The notes beneath the pieces are model-generated. The model did no database searches. It saw only the letters and a list, made by a program, of their open reading frames with translations, and had not been told where the DNA came from. Below, piece after piece: positions 12,801-23,371 of a DNA stretch of 64,000 nt (position 1 is the first letter of the stretch; every line of letters begins with the position of its first letter). Made by a program: the position numbers and the translations under genes. The DNA comes from Acanthaster planci (Eukaryota > Echinodermata > Asteroidea > Valvatida > Acanthasteridae): NCBI RefSeq assembly GCF_001949145.1, contig NW_019091593.1:316882-380881 (forward strand). Reading direction: 5' to 3'.

Positions 12801-15800
12801 TACTATTATTGTTTTGCCCACGGTAGTATTGCATGTCAAAGAAATGAGGCTTTTTAAAGAAGGTGTCGAGATGTTCTTCTTTTACTTGTTTTCACAGGAA
12901 AGCAAACAATTCCGGGTGTTGACCCACGACCAGATAAATTCAGCATTGCCACCGAAAGTTCTGTAAGTATAAAGATATGAATCAACAACGTATTTTGATT
13001 TTGTTGCATGACAACAATGTAGCTTTTGTAATTGAAGTAACTGAAAGCCCGTCTCCCACTCATGACATCACAGACGGACTGTCAACGTCTGACTCATCGT
13101 TTTTGCTACAGCATTTTCATTGCTCAATAGCAACTTAGTGTGAAAACATATCACGTCTAGTATCGAATCCCTTCAAACTACTAGTGATCTCGATCATCAT
13201 GACACAAGTTTTCATCGGTGGAATGGAAAAAAATGAACGGCATGATGCTACCGGTGATTGTAACATCGAATGGTCATATAAACTGAGGAAGTACGTGTGT
13301 TGTCCTGTCCCTTCTAGGATGACATTGACACCAAGAGCTTGACTGTCAACTCCCAGATCGTGCTGCGATTTGCCACAACCACCGTCAGTTCCACCATGGA
13401 GAACACGGGTAGCAAGGCAGGATGGGCCGTGTTCAAACAGAAGATTCCACATCAGGCATTCATCACCAACTTCACATTGTATGCATGTATCAACTGAAAT
13501 ACAGACAGAAGAGCAAATACTATACTGTGGTCTTCATTGACCAAGATGTAAAGACAGAGGTTTCCATGGTACATTATTTTCATCCATGTCATGGCTTCTT
13601 TTAATTGATGATAGACGTTCCCATCTCTATTGACACTTTGAAACAGGACTTCGAATGGTAGAAGTTATCAAGGAGTTGCTGATGAAAAGAGCCAGAATGT
13701 GACACTTCAGCAACGAGGTGATCTGGAATTTGCCCGCGGAGGTGGTTTTATTACCGAGCTGTAAGTGCAGTAAACATGATTATGAGAAAATGTTTTAACT
13801 TCCAACTTCATACACAAACAGATAACTCCACAACTAAATATTTTTACTGGGGAGACTACCAGAATTGTGATCAGTTCCTTTCTGAGTCCGACAGAAGACC
13901 GAAATAGAACATATGTCTAAAGGATTTGGAATTGCTTGCACAGCATTTGAACACAGATGTGAAAAATGCCCTAAATACTCAAGTATATGCATGTTCTAAA
14001 TCCAAGACTGAATCTCCAACTACAAAGCATATAGTCCTTTTATTTGACATTTGAACTTTATTCAGATTACATAACAGAATTACAACAAAGTACGAGGCGT
14101 TGACATTTGACCCAATTTTTTTAATTTAACAATATAGTATAGTCGCCCCGGATTTCCCCAGGAGTTAGAGATACAATGTACATGCTTATAATATCCGAAC
14201 CTTGTCCATTGCATATGCATGTAGACCTGGGTACCCTTTGTGGTCATAAGAGTTTCCCAGGCAACAATACATCGAAAGAAAACACCACTAAATCCTGCAA
14301 TGCTCGATTGGAGGGAAAAAAAGAAAAAACGATCCATTCATTTCAGGACATTGTAAAGTCAGTGAAGCAAGAGACTTGACCCGGGCACTGTCCCCGCTTT
14401 TGTATATCCCAAACAGTAGCAACACGCTTTAACTTTGGTGTTTTCTTGTGTTTCAGAGACCCAGAGAGTAAAGTCTTCGTCACATCAGTTAACCTTCAGC
14501 CTAGCATTACGGCGGAGTTTTCACTCACTTATCAAATTCTGTTACCACGACGAAGGGGCATGTACAAGCAGCAACTTGGCTTGTATCCTGGACAGGTATT
14601 TCTCGTCAGATTTCACAGAAAGTGGAAAGAAGTCTTCAGAAATGGAACTCTCTTCACAAGTTCTCTGTGATCGTTTTGTTCTCATATTGGTAGCTTTTTT
14701 ACGGGTTTTATGGCTACTTCAGGAGTTTTCCAATCGTGAGATCCAGATATCCTCACTGCAGCATTTTATAGGCTTTACGAAGAGAAGTTTGGTTTCCGAA
14801 GTGAGGTTAAAGTCCCTCTACAAACGTTCTTGGGGAATAACACGGATATTAAATGCCAAAACTATCCCTCAACAGGCTTTTAGCATGCGTTTGGAAACAG
14901 GGAAGCTGGAATCTTTGGTACTGTGTTTACAATTGTACTTACAGTGTATTTACAGTTGGCAGGGTTCAAAAACAGATTGATTTGAGAATAAGAATACTTG
15001 GAAAGCCCCCAGTGACATTGCGTATTAAGCACTTTATTAGTGTTGAACAGAATCTGGTCCTTGATTTTTCTTCTGGGTAGTTGGTGACATGATACTTCTG
15101 CCATCTCTAGGAGGGGGACTCTTGTGATCTTTTGTGTCTGATTCCCCTGTGCAGGTTGTTGACAACTTACAAGTGGACGTCAGCATCACCGAGCCCCAGG
15201 GCGTGCACGCCGCCAACGCCTACCTGAAGGACCGATCATTGGCGGACGGCCGCGCTCAACATTTACTGCAGCCCATGACACGGGTCGGCGACAGCAAGCA
15301 GCGGGTTGCGTACCGGCCGTCACGGCAGGACCAGCAGAAACTGAGCGGAGATGGCATCATGGGAGATTTTGTGGTTGAGTATGATGTCAATCACTCCAAC
15401 AACGCTGGGGACATTAAGGTTGGTAGATGATTAAGATAAAATCTTTCATTTCATTCACAAGGGAAGTCTTGATTTTACTGTCTTTTTACAACCACATTCA
15501 TCTGTTGCAGAGCATATAAACAAAATCAATAAGTCATAACTGAACAATAGAATATAAAAGATTATGAATGTAGAATTAAATATAGAACTTCCTGTAATGC
15601 AATTTATTAATTTATAATTTTATCTCACAAAATGAACTAAGTAATATTTGGACTTGAGAAAGACATACAGCTTGTTTTAACAGATCTAAAAGCAAGAAAA
15701 GTGTTTTGTTACTTTAATATGTGAGATTGCCTTTGTATATCCCTCTTCTTGCAAAGATGTCATGTAGTTTTAAAATCATCATGGATTCCATTTCCAAATC

Positions 15801-18800
15801 ATCTTTAGAATGAGTGAACGACACAGTTACTATAAATAATAAGAAAAACATGTAGCGACTAAGTAGACTTCAAACTGACAGTCACACCTAGTCACGATTT
15901 TTTCCTTGCCCTAGGTCCTGAATGACTACTTTGTTCAGTTTTTCTCCCCGAGCGGCCTGTCCGTGCTCCGCAAGCACGTCATCTTCGTCATCGACACCAG
16001 CAGCTCCATGGAGGGCGTCAAGCTGGCGCAGGTCAAGGCGGCCCTCAAGACAATCCTGGACGAGATCTCCCCGGGAGACAAGTTCAACATCCTACCCTTC
16101 TCCAACCAGGTGGAGTTCCTGGACCGCTACCGGATGGTGGAGGCCTCCAAGGCCAACGTGGAGTATTCCAAGTCGTACGTCGATGACCTGCAAGAGGTGG
16201 ATGGTAAGATCATCTCTTACCCTCGTAGATTTCTTGAATATCCTACAGGAGGCTGTAGAAGGTTTTGCCTAGATTGAAGTTTAAAGCATTTTGCCATCTG
16301 TGTCAGTACAGTGGAGGATATGGGAAGATTGAGAAAGATTTCCAGGAAAAAGTCTGTTTAGAATTCAGGGCGAACCGATTTTCAGAAAAATCAAAATAAC
16401 TTGTAACGACTGCTGGTATTGCAAATTGTTATCTCTGGACTTTTGTTGGGAGCACAGTCACATTTCATGAATTTCTAAATTGCAGTCTTCGTTGCCAGCT
16501 TCATTGTTCGCACAGTTGTGCCAGGTGAGTTTAGAAGGAGTAATGAAATAGAGATAGTCAAGAGTTAATTGCTTATATTTTTATATACCGACATTAATTT
16601 AGACATTTTTAGAAAGTTGTAAATGTGAGTTCAAACTGATGTAAATTTTGTGCATGCGCTCTGTCTCTACACTAAACAATTGTTTGGAAACTACGGGCCC
16701 CAGATGTTATAACAGGCTGGCTAATTCTTGTTAAAACAGCGAATATTAATGCAGGTATATGAAGACAGACCAGATATGTACTTGTGATGGAGTTTTTTTT
16801 AATTAATCGGTATTTGCTTTCGTAATCACCCGAGGTGTGAACCAGCTTTTAAAGTATTTTATGTTTTTGTGTACTCATTACATATAGCCACCAACTTGAA
16901 CCGAGCCATCCTAGAAGGTGTCAACATGCTAAGACGGGAGGGTGAGAAGCTACGTGGGGAGGAGAAAGTCATCTCCATGCTGATCGTGCTGACGGACGGT
17001 GAGCCCACCTACGGCGAGACGGACACCCAGGAGATCGAACGCAACGTCCAGGACGCCATCAACGGCGACTACTCGCTATTCTGCCTGGCCTTTGGCGAGG
17101 ATGCCGACTTCGCGTTCCTGAACCGGCTGGCCCTCAACAACCACGGCGTGGCCCGCCGGATACCGGAGAGGGCGGATACCAGCATCCTCCTTCAGGGCTT
17201 CTACGACGAGGTGGCCACGCCCCTTCTATATGATGTCCAGTTCTACTACTCGGAGGGTGTGGTCCCGAACACGCTTAGTGAGCGGTTCTTCCCTAACTAC
17301 TTCAACGGGTCAGAGATTGTTGTGGTGGGAAAATTGGACGAAACACGGCTGTCCAGTCACGTCCTTCGGTCTTTTGTTTACGGGAAGACAGCAAGCGAGG
17401 AAATCTCTCTCGCTTCAGATACGAACACGATTGTGAGTAAAATCTAATGCCTCTGAATTGTATCCATTTCCTATAATTTAACACCTGAAAAACACCTTAA
17501 ATCACTTGATCATTTTTCAGAATTACCAAATTTGTAAATAGATAAAAACAGAACGAGCAAACAACAAAAGCAACAATCGAGGGCATCTGTTTCTTCTTCA
17601 AGCTTGCAAGGGGGACGTAGTACCCAGGGCAAAACAACTGCAAATGCGAAGTCCGTAACGACGTGGGGTCCACGCTCCTTGAATCGTGATTTTTTGGGGG
17701 ATGTGCTGTGGTGTAATCCGAGGCGATTTTGGACCACTTTACCCATGTTTTTAGCATTTTCAGACATCGTTTTAATGTTATAAGCATTTAATTAGCTGTT
17801 ATGAGGTGTAGACTGAAATGTAAGCCTGCAGGGTCTATTTGGTAAAAAACAAGTGGGAGGGGGCTACCGATTGACGCCCAAGTCAATGATGTTAAATTTC
17901 CATGTTTTTTTTTTAAATGAGCACAGTGGTGCATGTCGGTGCATTAAAATACCGGAGTACAGAACCCTGCTTGCTCCATACTATTTCTGAATTGTAATGA
18001 ATTTAGATCGCCCATTAATGAACACAGTATTTCATGGAAGAAAGTGTTGACCAATTTCGTCTTTGCAAACAAAGATTTAACACAGTAACATTTGACAAAA
18101 TGTACAACATATGGAATATTTTGTACAGGTGGACATAGTTTGATTTAGAGCGACAAACTACTGGGCATTTTATCAGAGATTGCAAGTGGTACGATAAAAG
18201 CTGGGGGTATTTTTCAATCATTTGCATTGTTTTGTTTCAACTCAATAGGTCCCCTCGCGCGTTCTGTTGGACCCATCCATCCCCAGGGATCTGATCGAGC
18301 GCATCTGGGCCTACATCATGATTCAGACCCTCCAGCGCAAGCGGGCCCTCACCGAGACCCCCAGCCCGGGCATCCAGCGCGACCTGACCGACACGTCCCT
18401 CCGCTACGCCTATCTCAACCCGTACACACGGATGACCGTCGGGGAGGTGCACGGAGCTGCCCGGGGCCCGCCGGCCATGCGGGTCTGGGACCGGTCGCTG
18501 CCGTCTGAGGTCCAAGACAAGCTGAGCGTGGAGCTGAGCCCGCTGCCCAAGCCCGTCGAGCCGGAGCAGCCTACCACTCCCAAGGGAACTGGCGACGGAG
18601 GAAACGGTACAACAGGTGTTGGTGCGTATTCAGTTTGATTTGTATGAGCAACAACTTTAACATTTGGACAGATACGTATTCTCTTTGTAGCCTGCTTCCT
18701 ATGTTAACATCAATTAAGTCATATAGGTTTGTTTCTCCAAAGAATTAGATAAGTGAAAAATTCAGCCACCGTCCATTCACCCGCTTATTTTTAATAGTCT

Positions 18801-20908
18801 TAACTGTGTTTCATCGTCCAAATCATAACTACGAATGTCATACACGTACACTTATTTGCCAGTGAGTTGGGACTGTACTAGACCCACTGAGCTCCTACAG
18901 GACGCATGCAAACAGAGTTACACGTCATTATACTGTGGGTCCATAACATTTGCTGATACAATGCCCATGCTTGAAAACATTACTACAATGGGGTCAGCGA
19001 CACACTTTCAAGGAACGCCAAGCCGATCCTTTGATATACATACGATGCTCTATAGTTCACTCCACTTCGAGACCTTGCTGATAAGGTGTGGTATCCACAA
19101 CAGCACTGTGTGTGTGTGGAAAGATGTATCTGGCTGATTGGTCCTAAAATGACTAATACAATTCACCTTGGAAGATGAAAAATATTAAATCAACTTGGGC
19201 TTTTACAAAGCCGCCTCTACTGTTTCATCACATTTCAATATTGGAAAGTCTGCCATTACTTTCTTCTTCCACAGATGGAGACCCCCACTTTGTTATTAAC
19301 CTCCCAAAAAGCAACCTATCGTTATGCTTTGACATTAACGGTGAGGCCGGTGATGTATTCAGCTTAATCAAGGACAAAAGAAGAGGTACAAATGGAACAC
19401 ATTTTTAACCTGTTAATTTTTTCACTGTTATATTACATAATTATTTACTGTTTTGCTAGTACACGGATATAATGATACAATTTGAACGGAGATGGAAGAA
19501 GCGACTCGTTTAGGTGAAATGCTATTTTTTAAGTACAATTATGAAATATGTCTTTTTGGTGAAGTTGCGTTCTTTTACGGACTTTAAATTGTTTGGCACA
19601 GGACGGAAAAAGTTTGTAGATTAAGTGAAGCAATCATAGAAACAGTGGTCAATACTATATGAGCCCGATTCCAATTTTTGTTATAGGAATGCATTTTTAG
19701 TGTATGGGAATATTCTCACCCCGCCAAAGAGGAAAACACACTTCATACTCATCATAGTCTTTAAACCAATTTCATTTTCCTGCGTAGGTTTGTTCATCAA
19801 TGGTAGAATTATTGCTAAGCCCCCTCCAAAGAAAGGAAAGCAGCAACAGCAGAAAAAACTAAAGACACGAACCTACATCGGCGAGATAGGCGGCGTCTAC
19901 TCGCCACCGCAGGGAGGTAGCGAGTACGAGATGTGGTTCAACCCCACCGCTATCACCGTCAACGCAAACCACACGCTGCCGTGGGGCAGCAAGCGCACCC
20001 TGCAGCTGGGCCCGCTCCGCGTCAAGCTGAACGGCCGGCTGGCCGTCGTCGCGCTGAGGAAGGGGATCGAGTTCACCGTGATTCGGCACAAGATGCCACC
20101 AACCAACACAGAGAAGCCCAGCTTCATGGGCTTCTTCCTGAACGACGGCCGTGGGTTGTCGGACGGAGCTCAGGGACTCATCGGTAAGGGTAAAGATTGG
20201 GTTTAGATCAAAGCAAGCAAAAGCTATCCAAAGGAAACTAAGATAAATTCCTCGAATGGATTACTGAGTCCCTTGAATGGCACATCATAATTTTATGAAT
20301 ATCAAATGAAACACTGCCACCTTTTCTCTTCTCAAATGATCAGTTTGATCTATTAGGCATGTACAGTAGGTTTTATATTTGTTCCTGGAAAACCCGCTTT
20401 TCACCAAAGTGCCCCTCGTATTAAATGCTGACCCTACTTACCCTCACTCAATAGAAAAAAATCAACGGAAAAATATGAGGTTGAGAAAGAAGTAAAATTT
20501 CACAAGAACACCCACAAGTGCATGTTGAGGGATAATGATTACCAGCCAACCAGTCATTACTCTCAGACCAACTATAGTCAACCAGGCAATTCCCTTAGAA
20601 TCACTATCGTCAGCATTCAACTCTCGGTACTTTTTGTCTACTCAGGACAGTTTCAACACGCCAAAGTACATTTATCAGCAACCGACAGCGGCCGGGGTAG
20701 CAGCGGGAGTAGGAGGGGACAGCCGGCGGGCCGGCAGGGTGAGATCACGATCCGCGGGCGGCGCATCAGCGTTCACGCTGGGTCGCGGAACAACGACGTC
20801 CGCAAGCGGCGCGTGGACTGCTGGATGGCGGCACACGACAGTGCCGAGGGCATCATCAAAGGCCACTACACAGATTACCTCATGTCTGATCTGTTTGGGA
20901 CCATGTAA
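1..20908 (+). CDS. Multi-unit inter-alpha-trypsin inhibitor heavy chain-like protein (5' partial)
   Basis: This gene encodes a secreted-matrix type protein of the ITIH family, whose vertebrate members bind hyaluronan. Twenty-seven exons join in phase: 1-82, 560-698, 1459-1770, 2919-3113, 3563-3656, 4430-4744, 5216-5451, 6460-6846, 7369-7529, 8123-8236, 8789-9041, 9512-9661, 10108-10396, 10889-11433, 11935-12095, 12528-12676, 12898-12962, 13318-13478, 13647-13760, 14457-14595, 15155-15418, 15915-16203, 16888-17432, 18249-18621 (or 18615), 19275-19385, 19788-20183 and 20646-20908 (stop TAA). The sum is 2,099 visible codons. Three VIT+vWA units follow one another and only the last is followed by an ITIH_C domain. 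The first visible exon is mid-VIT, so the start codon, signal peptide and any earlier units lie upstream. Every boundary has GT/AG and matching phase, so I read this as one gene, not three. Transcript data could still show it is split. The introns hold nothing else recognisable except the MITE at 864-1053. Confidence 0.88.
864..1053 (+). mobile_element. MITE-like element, copy 1
   Basis: This short non-autonomous element lies in the ITIH intron between exons 560-698 and 1459-1770. The ends are inverted: AAAGGCGCATTTCCATATG at the left and CATATGGAAAGGCACCTT at the right. The interior shares long similarity with copies at 52723-52925 and 62530-62702, including CGTTTCACTTT, AAAAATCGACTC and GTTCGGCCGTCAAA. 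No transposase ORF is present. No clear target-site duplication was recognised. Confidence 0.65.
7369..12962 (+). other. ITIH unit B: VIT, vWA and linker (9 exons)
   Basis: This is a complete second VIT+vWA unit. VIT starts in exon 7369-7529 (LHINSFITDRYARTTL ... PPGAFISEFSL) and continues through 8123-8236 (ELNGKTYTGKVDDI) and 8789-9041 (DPTKDTF ... ITEPQGISDMD). The vWA domain carries MIDAS DVSGSM at 10186-10203 and VLTDGQP in exon 10889-11433. The post-vWA helical region in 11935-12095 (VERIWVMKTIQDLINQY) and 12528-12676 (YNFVTPLTPMLL) is the best match in this gene to the classic ITIH pattern. It is interrupted by an intron that units A and C lack. The unit closes with a small 65-nt exon (12898-12962) reading GVDPRPDKFSIATESS, and then splices in phase 0 to unit C. 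There is no ITIH_C domain. Confidence 0.87.
13318..18621 (+). other. ITIH unit C: VIT, vWA and proline-rich linker (7 exons)
   Basis: This is the third VIT+vWA unit. VIT spans 13318-13478 (SLTVNSQIVLRF ... HQAFITNFTL), 13647-13760, 14457-14595 and 15155-15418 (SITEPQGVHAAN). The vWA domain has MIDAS DTSSSM at 15993-16010, which keeps the DxSxS metal-coordinating pattern, and VLTDGEP in exon 16888-17432. Exon 18249-18621 holds the post-vWA helices (LIERIWAYIMIQTLQ) and a Pro/Gly-rich tail (PLPKPVEPEQPTTPKG). Its donor could be after 18615 or 18621; both keep phase 1, and the second has the better consensus. From VIT through vWA the coding length is 1512 nt, identical to unit B. Confidence 0.87.
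19275..20908 (+). other. ITIH C-terminal domain and stop codon (3 exons)
   Basis: The exon at 19275-19385 begins DGDPHFVINLP and continues LCFDINGEAGDVFSLI. This is the conserved start of ITIH_C, including the Asp-Pro-His-Phe site at which vertebrate heavy chains are cut and then esterified to chondroitin sulfate or hyaluronan. The exon at 19788-20183 has GLFINGRII, a Lys/Gln-rich insert (KPPPKKGKQQQQKKLKTR) and then TYIGEIGGVY. The final exon 20646-20908 gives CWMAAHDSAEGIIKGHYTDYL, close to the usual ITIH ending, with TAA at 20906-20908. It is the only ITIH_C in the window. Cleavage and glycosaminoglycan coupling are inferred from family knowledge only. Confidence 0.87.
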
Positions 20909-21627
20909 GGCCACCTTTTCGTACGCACCTGTTTGGTCCGTTCCGTATCTGCATTCGTTTGCAGCATTTCACTATCCCCCCATGTAATTTCAGTGAACTT
21001 TGTCTGCAACTTGTTCACACAGACAGGAGGTACACTGAAAATGCATAAAATTGAAAATGTGCCTTAAGCTGGCAGACTTGATGCTGTTTTAAGTGGGCAG
21101 AATACAAGAGGGTTCCAGTTTCTTTGTTTTTGAAAACGAAAGATACAGAACCCCACATACACATGTACACCCAATCGCTTGTGGAGCTGGGCTTGAGTAC
21201 ATGTATCATGAATTGTTAAGTGGGTGGGTGGGTGGGGGGATTCCGGTCCTATACCCCATGACAAAGCCTGGGTGCGCCACAGATGTCAGACGTCCTTGTG
21301 CTGTAAGCTGTACTGAACTTATTTTTAATTGAACTGTGACCAAGTAATGTAATTCTTGTTAAATATGTATACCTACATGCTTTTATTTTTATGAACTTCT
21401 TTGATCTGGATATTTACGCAATACCTTACCAATCAAGTTTAAATGTGGATCATTCTATAAATTTGGGGTGCTTTTATTTCACATATGTCCCGGTGCTTAT
21501 CCCAACCCATCAGAGAGTACATCTGCGTAGAAAACCGTGTATCTTGCATGTATAATACAGTTAGCAGATCTTTCACGTCAACATCTGGTAGTTTAATGCA
21601 CATGTACACTGAACATTTTTTTATACA

Positions 21628-21633
21628 AATAAA
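21628..21633 (+). terminator. Candidate polyadenylation signal for the ITIH-like gene
   Basis: An AATAAA hexamer lies about 720 nt downstream of the ITIH stop in T-rich DNA. A second AATAAA is at 22000-22005. Which one is used cannot be told from sequence alone. Confidence 0.4.
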
Positions 21634-21999
21634 TGTAAATTTTTATATATTTTTGTACTGGTGATGATTTTTACATTTAGAGTTTTAAGCGACCAAACTT
21701 TCTGCAACATCTTTCATTCTAACTTTTCTTATACGCTATTACTCCTGTACAGAGAACAATGTACATACGATCATAAGCCCGAGTGACATTGGTGATTGGT
21801 GACGAAAAAATCACAGAATCTCCCGAACTAACCATGTTAAATTTGAAAATTTAAAACTGCATACTTTCAAGATATACATGTAAGATGTCAAACTCCAAAG
21901 TAGTATTTGTTAAATGCAAATAGCATACTCTTGTGACCTTATACGCTCGCAGACATTAAGGACTCCATGTTACTATCAGGTTAAGGTCGGAAAAAGACC

Positions 22000-22005
22000 A
22001 ATAAA
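22000..22005 (+). terminator. Second candidate polyadenylation signal for the ITIH-like gene
   Basis: A second AATAAA hexamer is followed by GT-rich sequence. If used, it gives a 3' UTR of about 1.1 kb that comes close to the COMMD7 3' end. Confidence 0.35.
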
Positions 22006-22711
22006 ATGTTGCACAATGGACGAAAAAATTGTCTCAGTGTTACTTTATTACTACATACACATGGGAAAATGACTATAGTTTTAATATATTTTACTTATAA
22101 AAAAAAGATGTAGATATAAAGAATCCATTTGATAAATTCAACATTGATTCTATTTTGGAAGCAGTGCACAAACACTTGTTCTTTTACCACAATGAAATAT
22201 TTGTACAGTGTACAAGTAGTCGGAATTGACATTTGAATCTCCTGATCAAGGGACAAAATGTTGTAGCTAGTCCCCGCTGGTCTTGTCCAATCTTTCGCGA
22301 TATTCAAATGAAATACACAGGGAATATTTTGGTACATTTACACAGACTGCAATTTGCCTCGAGCAGAAGCACCCCTTCATCGACTGAAGAGCCATGTTGG
22401 TTGGGTGTGCGCTGCCAACAAAAAAAAGCACTCGAGTGCTCATTTGTTTGGCACTGATGCGACCGTAAGGCATGCATTTCATAATCATTTGTGAACCTGC
22501 AAAGTTCAGTTTCGACCACAGGAGCCTCCATTGCTAAGAAAATTGCGCCCTCTCTTGGTCCAGCCCCCCCAACTCACAGCTGCCAAAGACTGTATGTGGT
22601 GTGTAATAAATACATAGTGTGCTGCATTGAATCTAAACCGCAGCATGGCATTACGGTTCCGGTCAGGCAAATTTTAAATGGCCTAAAGTTCAGCTAAATG
22701 CATATTCTGGG

Positions 22712-22875
22712 GGGCCACAGAGGCAATGTGGCCCGGTGCTTACGGTTCATGATTCATGATGAGAGGGTACGAGGTTCAACTCCACCTGCTGGCCTTTACT
22801 GTGTGGCCATGGGCAAGCCACTTCACCCCTACTTGCCCCCCTCCACTCATTTATGCCAGAATGTATAGTCCTTCG
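22712..22875 (+). mobile_element. tRNA-derived SINE remnant
   Basis: An A-box-like stretch (TGGCCCGGTGC at 22729) is followed about 44 nt later by a B-box-like stretch (GGTTCAACTCC at 22773-22783), the internal RNA polymerase III promoter spacing of tRNA-derived SINEs. Then comes TGGGCAAGCCACTTCACCC (22810-22828), which resembles the tRNA-unrelated body core of many marine invertebrate SINEs. The copy is decayed, with no clear tail or target-site duplication. It may lie inside the COMMD7 3' UTR, antisense to it. Confidence 0.5.
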
Positions 22876-23163
22876 TGTGAGTGCCAAGTGCATGCAAGAG
22901 CTAAGCTGAAAAACTTCTCACCAGCTTGTTTCTCTTTGGCTGGTAAAGGTGCATTTCAATTCGAGGCAGACAGAGAGGAAACCGGAGACATAAAGCATAC
23001 GCCTGTTGAACCACAGAGGCTCAGAACTGACTGAGAGTTACTCACTAACCGACTTAGGATCATAGTCCACAATTTAAAACATATGTATTCACTATTTAGT
23101 GACAATGGCAACAGACAGCGGAAACATTGCTGTGCAATGCCAAGTCATGCATTCACAACAGTT

Positions 23164-23169
23164 TTTAAT
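23164..23169 (-). terminator. Candidate polyadenylation signal for COMMD7
   Basis: TTTAAT on the plus strand is ATTAAA on the minus strand, about 200 nt past the COMMD7 stop. A canonical AATAAA on the minus strand appears only much further away, around 22044-22049. Confidence 0.3.
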
Positions 23170-23371
23170 GAGAAAAAAACAGAAATTATACAGCATTGAT
23201 AGAAACTGAATTACAAGTACTCTTGGCTCAAGTGATTAGGACTTTTGAATTGACAACAGCAGTAAATGCTCTTCTTGATTACAAGTGCAACATCCCAGTT
23301 AATAGGAGATCTAATAACCTGCTCTTGGTTTGGACTGTGTTGATTCCGTAAACTACTTATACCTTCAGATA

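Larger units (their letters stand above)
20909..23371. other. Convergent intergenic region between the ITIH-like gene and COMMD7
   Basis: The two genes end towards each other here with about 2.5 kb between stop codons. The stretch must contain both 3' UTRs. It holds candidate polyadenylation signals on both strands and a SINE remnant near 22712-22875. I see no additional coding exon; the open frames here have no family signature. Confidence 0.6.

Noticed and set aside
14435-14980. 181-codon open frame starting near ITIH exon 14457-14595
   Set aside because: It is in a different frame from the VIT exon or reads through the GT donor into the intron, and lacks the family signature.
20535-20987. 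Alternative frame of the last ITIH exon with a longer open reading frame
   Set aside because: The frame ending at 20908 fits the phase-1 junction and gives the conserved ITIH ending GIIKGHYTDYL; the other frame gives low-complexity sequence.
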